From: Bacteroides sp.
GTDB lineage: Bacteria > Bacteroidota > Bacteroidia > Bacteroidales > Bacteroidaceae
Direction: 5' to 3'
Length of the DNA: 10,230 nucleotides
Assembly (NCBI GenBank): GCA_019417975.1
Contig: DYCT01000045.1
Location: 1-10,230 of the forward strand
Positions 7,237 to 10,230 of this stretch are shown here, one piece after another (within the stretch, counting starts at the first letter, position 1; the number at the start of each line of letters is the position of its first letter). The notes beneath the pieces are model-generated. The model did no database searches. It was not told the origin of the DNA and was given only the letters and a program-made list of their open reading frames with translations. Both the position numbers and the translations under genes were made by a program.

Positions 7237-9585
7237 ATGCAGAAAAACCTAGTTATTGTTGAGTCTCCGGCCAAAGCTAAAACTATTGAAAAATTCTTGG
7301 GCAACGACTTTAAAGTCATGTCAAGCTATGGACATATCCGTGATTTGAAGAAGAAAGAGTTTAGTATTGATATCGAACATAACTTTACACCACATTACGA
7401 AATTCCATCCGACAAGAAAAAATTAGTCGCAGAGTTAAAAGAAGATGCAAAAAATGCAGAAGTGGTATGGCTCGCATCCGATGAAGACCGCGAAGGAGAA
7501 GCAATTTCTTGGCATCTGTATGAAGTATTAAATTTAAAGCCGGAAAACACTCGCCGTATCGTATTCCATGAGATTACGAAACCGGCCATCCTCAAAGCTA
7601 TCGAACATCCACGAGAGATAGATATCAATTTGGTAAATGCACAGCAAGCTCGCCGTGTGTTAGACCGTATTGTGGGTTTTGAACTATCTCCTGTTCTTTG
7701 GAAAAAAGTAAAACCGGCGTTGTCTGCCGGACGTGTACAATCGGTTGCTGTACGTCTCATCGTAGAACGAGAACGCGAAATTCAACACTTTGTTACAGAA
7801 GCGTCATACCGCGTTACTGCTTCGTTCATCGCTCCGAAGAGCAAAGGAAAAGCTACAGAGGTGAAAGCCGAATTGTCCAAACGCTTCAAAACTGAAGAAG
7901 AAGCAAAAGCTTTCTTGGAACAATGTAAAGGTGCCTCTTTTATAGTAGAAGATGTCACAACTCGTCCGCTGAAGAAATCACCGGCAGCCCCGTTTACTAC
8001 TTCTACCTTACAACAAGAAGCAGCCCGTAAACTCGGATTCACAGTTTCGCAAACCATGATGATAGCTCAGCGACTCTATGAATCAGGAAAAATCACCTAC
8101 ATGCGTACCGACTCAGTAAACTTGTCAGAGTTGGCTATCAATACAAGTAAAGAGACTATCTTGGGAAGTATGGACGAACGCTACTTGAACATCCGCCATT
8201 ATGCTACAAAAACCAAAGGCGCACAAGAAGCACACGAAGCCATCCGCCCTACATATATGGACCAAACAAAAATAGAAGGTACTTCACAAGAAAAACGCCT
8301 CTACGACTTGATTTGGAAAAGAACCATTGCTTCACAAATGGCTGATGCCGAGCTGGAGAAAACTACTGTAACTATCGGCATCAGCAATATTGCTGAAAAG
8401 TTTGTTGCAACAGGCGAAGTCATCAAGTTCGATGGTTTCTTGCGCGTTTACAAAGAATCATTTGACGAAGATACAGAACAGGAAGGAGAAAGCAACTTAT
8501 TACCTCCTCTTGAATTGGGAAACAATCTAGAACGCAAAGTTATTCTTGCTTCCGAACGTTTTACCCAACATCCGCCACGCTACACAGAAGCAAGCCTAGT
8601 TCGCAAACTGGAAGAGTTAGGTATCGGACGCCCATCAACCTATGCCCCTACCATCTCTACCATCCAGCAGCGTGAATATGTGACCAAAGGCGACAGAGAA
8701 GGTGAAGAACGTAATAGCACGATCTTGGCACTCGAAGGAGACAACATCACAACGGCTACCAAAAAAGAAAATGTAGGCTTTGAAAAAGCCAAACTGATGC
8801 CGACCGATATCGGTACCGTGGTAAACGACTTCCTTACCGAATATTTCCCACGCATCCTCGATTTCAACTTTACTGCCAATGTAGAGAAACAGTTTGATGA
8901 AGTAGCCGAAGGAGAAACAGAATGGACTCACATGATTCAGGAGTTCTACAAAAACTTCCACCCTTCTGTAGAAAGTACATTAGCTACCAAAACAGAACAT
9001 AAAGTAGGAGAGCGCATTTTAGGCAACGAACCGGATACAGGCAAAGTTGTATCTGTCAAGATAGGACGTTTTGGTCCGGTTGTACAAATTGGTTCTGCCG
9101 ATGATACCGAGAAACCACGCTTCGCACAAATGAAGAAAAACCAATCAATGGAAACAATCACACTGGAAGAAGCGTTGGAATTGTTTAAACTCCCTCGCCT
9201 ATTAGGCGAATTTGAAGGAAAGAACGTAAACATAGGTTCTGGACGTTTCGGTCCCTATGTACACCACGACGGCAAATACATCTCTCTCGGAAAGAACTAC
9301 GACCCGATGACGATAACCCTGGAAGAAGCTATTGCGCTGATTGAGGATAAACGCAAACAAGAAGCTCAACGCATCATCCGTACTTTTGCAGAAGAGCCGG
9401 AATTGGAAATCCTGAATGGACGCTATGGACCCTATATCGCTTATAAGGGAACTAACTATAAGATACCGAAAGACATCGAACCGCAAGCGTTAAATTTAGA
9501 GGCTTGCATGAAGCTTATTAAACTGCAAGAAGAAAAAGCAGCCATCAGTCCGAAACGCGGACGCGCTACTGCCAAAAAGAAATAA
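7237..9585 (+). CDS. topA: DNA topoisomerase I (type IA)
   Basis: This 782-residue enzyme relaxes negatively supercoiled DNA by cutting one strand through a 5'-phosphotyrosine link and passing the other strand. The Toprim domain begins at once: VIVESPAKAKTIEKFLG carries Glu9, and DEDREGEAI carries the metal-binding acidic residues Asp82, Asp84 and Glu86. LSAGRVQSVAVRLIVERE is the conserved element between Toprim and the next domain. The catalytic site is ITYMRTDS with Tyr288 and Arg290, and EAHEAIRPT and GIGRPSTYAPTIS follow as expected. The C-terminal part has no Cys4 zinc fingers. It carries three Toprim_C-type repeats around Gly610 (GRFGPVV), Gly669 (GRFGPYV) and Gly728 (GRYGPYI), and a basic tail (KRGRATAKKK) likely to hold DNA. 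Length and ends are complete for a Bacteroidota TopA. It is monocistronic by layout, with its own promoter and a terminator 9 bases after the stop. Confidence 0.98.
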   Translation: MQKNLVIVESPAKAKTIEKFLGNDFKVMSSYGHIRDLKKKEFSIDIEHNFTPHYEIPSDKKKLVAELKEDAKNAEVVWLASDEDREGEAISWHLYEVLNLKPENTRRIVFHEITKPAILKAIEHPREIDINLVNAQQARRVLDRIVGFELSPVLWKKVKPALSAGRVQSVAVRLIVEREREIQHFVTEASYRVTASFIAPKSKGKATEVKAELSKRFKTEEEAKAFLEQCKGASFIVEDVTTRPLKKSPAAPFTTSTLQQEAARKLGFTVSQTMMIAQRLYESGKITYMRTDSVNLSELAINTSKETILGSMDERYLNIRHYATKTKGAQEAHEAIRPTYMDQTKIEGTSQEKRLYDLIWKRTIASQMADAELEKTTVTIGISNIAEKFVATGEVIKFDGFLRVYKESFDEDTEQEGESNLLPPLELGNNLERKVILASERFTQHPPRYTEASLVRKLEELGIGRPSTYAPTISTIQQREYVTKGDREGEERNSTILALEGDNITTATKKENVGFEKAKLMPTDIGTVVNDFLTEYFPRILDFNFTANVEKQFDEVAEGETEWTHMIQEFYKNFHPSVESTLATKTEHKVGERILGNEPDTGKVVSVKIGRFGPVVQIGSADDTEKPRFAQMKKNQSMETITLEEALELFKLPRLLGEFEGKNVNIGSGRFGPYVHHDGKYISLGKNYDPMTITLEEAIALIEDKRKQEAQRIIRTFAEEPELEILNGRYGPYIAYKGTNYKIPKDIEPQALNLEACMKLIKLQEEKAAISPKRGRATAKKK

Positions 9586-9594
9586 AAAAAAGAT

Positions 9595-9639
9595 AAGAGC
9601 CTTATCGACATTCACGTTGAAGAGTTTGATAAGGCTCTT
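9595..9639. terminator. Bidirectional terminator between topA and the convergent Nudix gene
   Basis: A perfect 12-bp inverted repeat, AAGAGCCTTATC at 9595-9606 and GATAAGGCTCTT at 9628-9639, surrounds a 21-base loop. Inside the loop TTCACGTTGAA (9611-9621) can form its own 4-bp mini-stem. For the minus strand the stem is followed by a strong T run (complement of the A run just after the topA stop), so it is a good terminator for the Nudix gene. In the plus direction only TTTATAT follows, so termination of topA may be less complete. The stem is clear; efficiency in each direction is inferred. Confidence 0.85.
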
Positions 9640-9674
9640 TATATCATCATTCAGACGGCACAAGCCTCAACAGA

Positions 9675-10199
9675 TTAAGGACGATTCATCTGCAAGAACC
9701 GGCTCAAGCCCTTACGGATAGACAACAACCCGAAATCGTCAGGATTCAGCTTATCCAAAGAGACAAAAAAACAATCGGCCACATCATCAAACGCCCCTAA
9801 CAAATGCGTATCTTTCACCTCACACCGATAAAAAGCATCCAGTGTATGAACAACAAAACCGGAGTATTCATATAAGTTGGGCAACGAAAATAAATACTGT
9901 GCTTTCAACACTTGCAAGCCCGTTTCTTCTTTCACCTCTCGCGCAACCCCTTCTTCACCGGTCTCATACATATCTATAAATCCTCCAGGCAAATCCAATG
10001 TCCCTTTTGCCGGTTCCTTGGCACGCCTACACACAAGCAATTCTCCCTGTTCATTCAAAATCAAGGCTACAGTTGCAGCACTGGCGTTAAAATAGTAGGT
10101 AAAACCACAGCTCTCACAATGCTTCGACTTTTCATTGTTCACTTCAAAATGAGCAGAACCACATTTAGGGCAGTATTTGAATTGTTCTAACGGATGCAT
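9675..10199 (-). CDS. Nudix hydrolase with N-terminal zinc ribbon
   Basis: The product has 174 residues. CPKCG (Cys10, Cys13) and CESCG (Cys28, Cys31) form a four-cysteine zinc ribbon like the one in NudC-type NADH pyrophosphatases. The Nudix fold follows, with a complete box at residues 73-95: GFIDMYE, then seven residues, then REVKEETGL, so all metal-binding glutamates are present. Nudix enzymes cleave nucleoside diphosphates linked to another group, using Mg2+ or Mn2+. The protein lacks the extra N-terminal domain of true NudC and the SQPWPFPxS motif is not visible, so NADH is not an assured substrate. ADP-ribose or a nucleotide sugar is equally possible. It is cytoplasmic, with no signal peptide. 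The ATG at 10199 gives the ribbon in full. Only 31 bases upstream are visible, too few to judge a promoter. It converges on topA. Confidence 0.9.
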   Translation of the reverse strand: MHPLEQFKYCPKCGSAHFEVNNEKSKHCESCGFTYYFNASAATVALILNEQGELLVCRRAKEPAKGTLDLPGGFIDMYETGEEGVAREVKEETGLQVLKAQYLFSLPNLYEYSGFVVHTLDAFYRCEVKDTHLLGAFDDVADCFFVSLDKLNPDDFGLLSIRKGLSRFLQMNRP

Positions 10200-10230
10200 A
10201 CTTTTTTCTTTTAAAATAAACCTCTATTGT

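Noticed and set aside
9912..10190. Plus-strand open frames opposite the Nudix gene
   Set aside because: They lie antisense to a complete zinc ribbon and Nudix box and show no domain of their own.
1..10230. CRISPR array, insertion sequence, tRNA or rRNA
   Set aside because: I saw no regularly spaced repeats, no transposase motifs or terminal inverted repeats, and no cloverleaf or rRNA-like sequence in the window.

Overview
The window looks like part of a Bacteroidales (phylum Bacteroidota) chromosome. Three things point there. Two start regions have a TAnnTTTG -7 promoter box and no clear Shine-Dalgarno sequence. There is a coupled pair made of a large secreted TPR protein and a plug-less outer-membrane barrel. 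TopA has C-terminal repeats of the GRFGP/GRYGPY type in place of zinc fingers. I cannot name the genus with confidence.

Layout. Positions 1-1958 hold the 3' part of a large, AT-rich, phage-type structural gene, most likely a tail tape-measure protein, running in from the left edge. It ends at a strong stem-loop at 1966-1996. Next comes a 519-base stretch without a confident gene (1959-2477). It contains that terminator, one possible small membrane-protein ORF or gene remnant (2054-2191), a small hairpin, and the promoter of the next gene. From 2478 the style changes to ordinary chromosomal sequence: a 1001-residue secreted TPR protein (2478-5483) overlaps by four bases a 547-residue outer-membrane beta-barrel protein (5480-7123). 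DNA topoisomerase I (topA, 7237-9585) follows behind its own promoter. It converges on a minus-strand Nudix hydrolase with an N-terminal zinc ribbon (9675-10199), and the two share a bidirectional terminator at 9595-9639.

How the parts relate. The TPR protein and the barrel are almost certainly translated together and probably act together in the envelope, with the TPR solenoid in the periplasm and the barrel in the outer membrane. Their exact job is not evident from sequence. topA and the Nudix gene are separate housekeeping units. The left part is probably the edge of a prophage or another phage-derived island next to conserved chromosome. The junction should lie between about 1997 and 2437, but I see no integrase, tRNA or attachment repeat that would fix it. 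I found no convincing new system. The two places most worth a second look are the junction with its hidden small ORF and the uncharacterised TPR/barrel pair.
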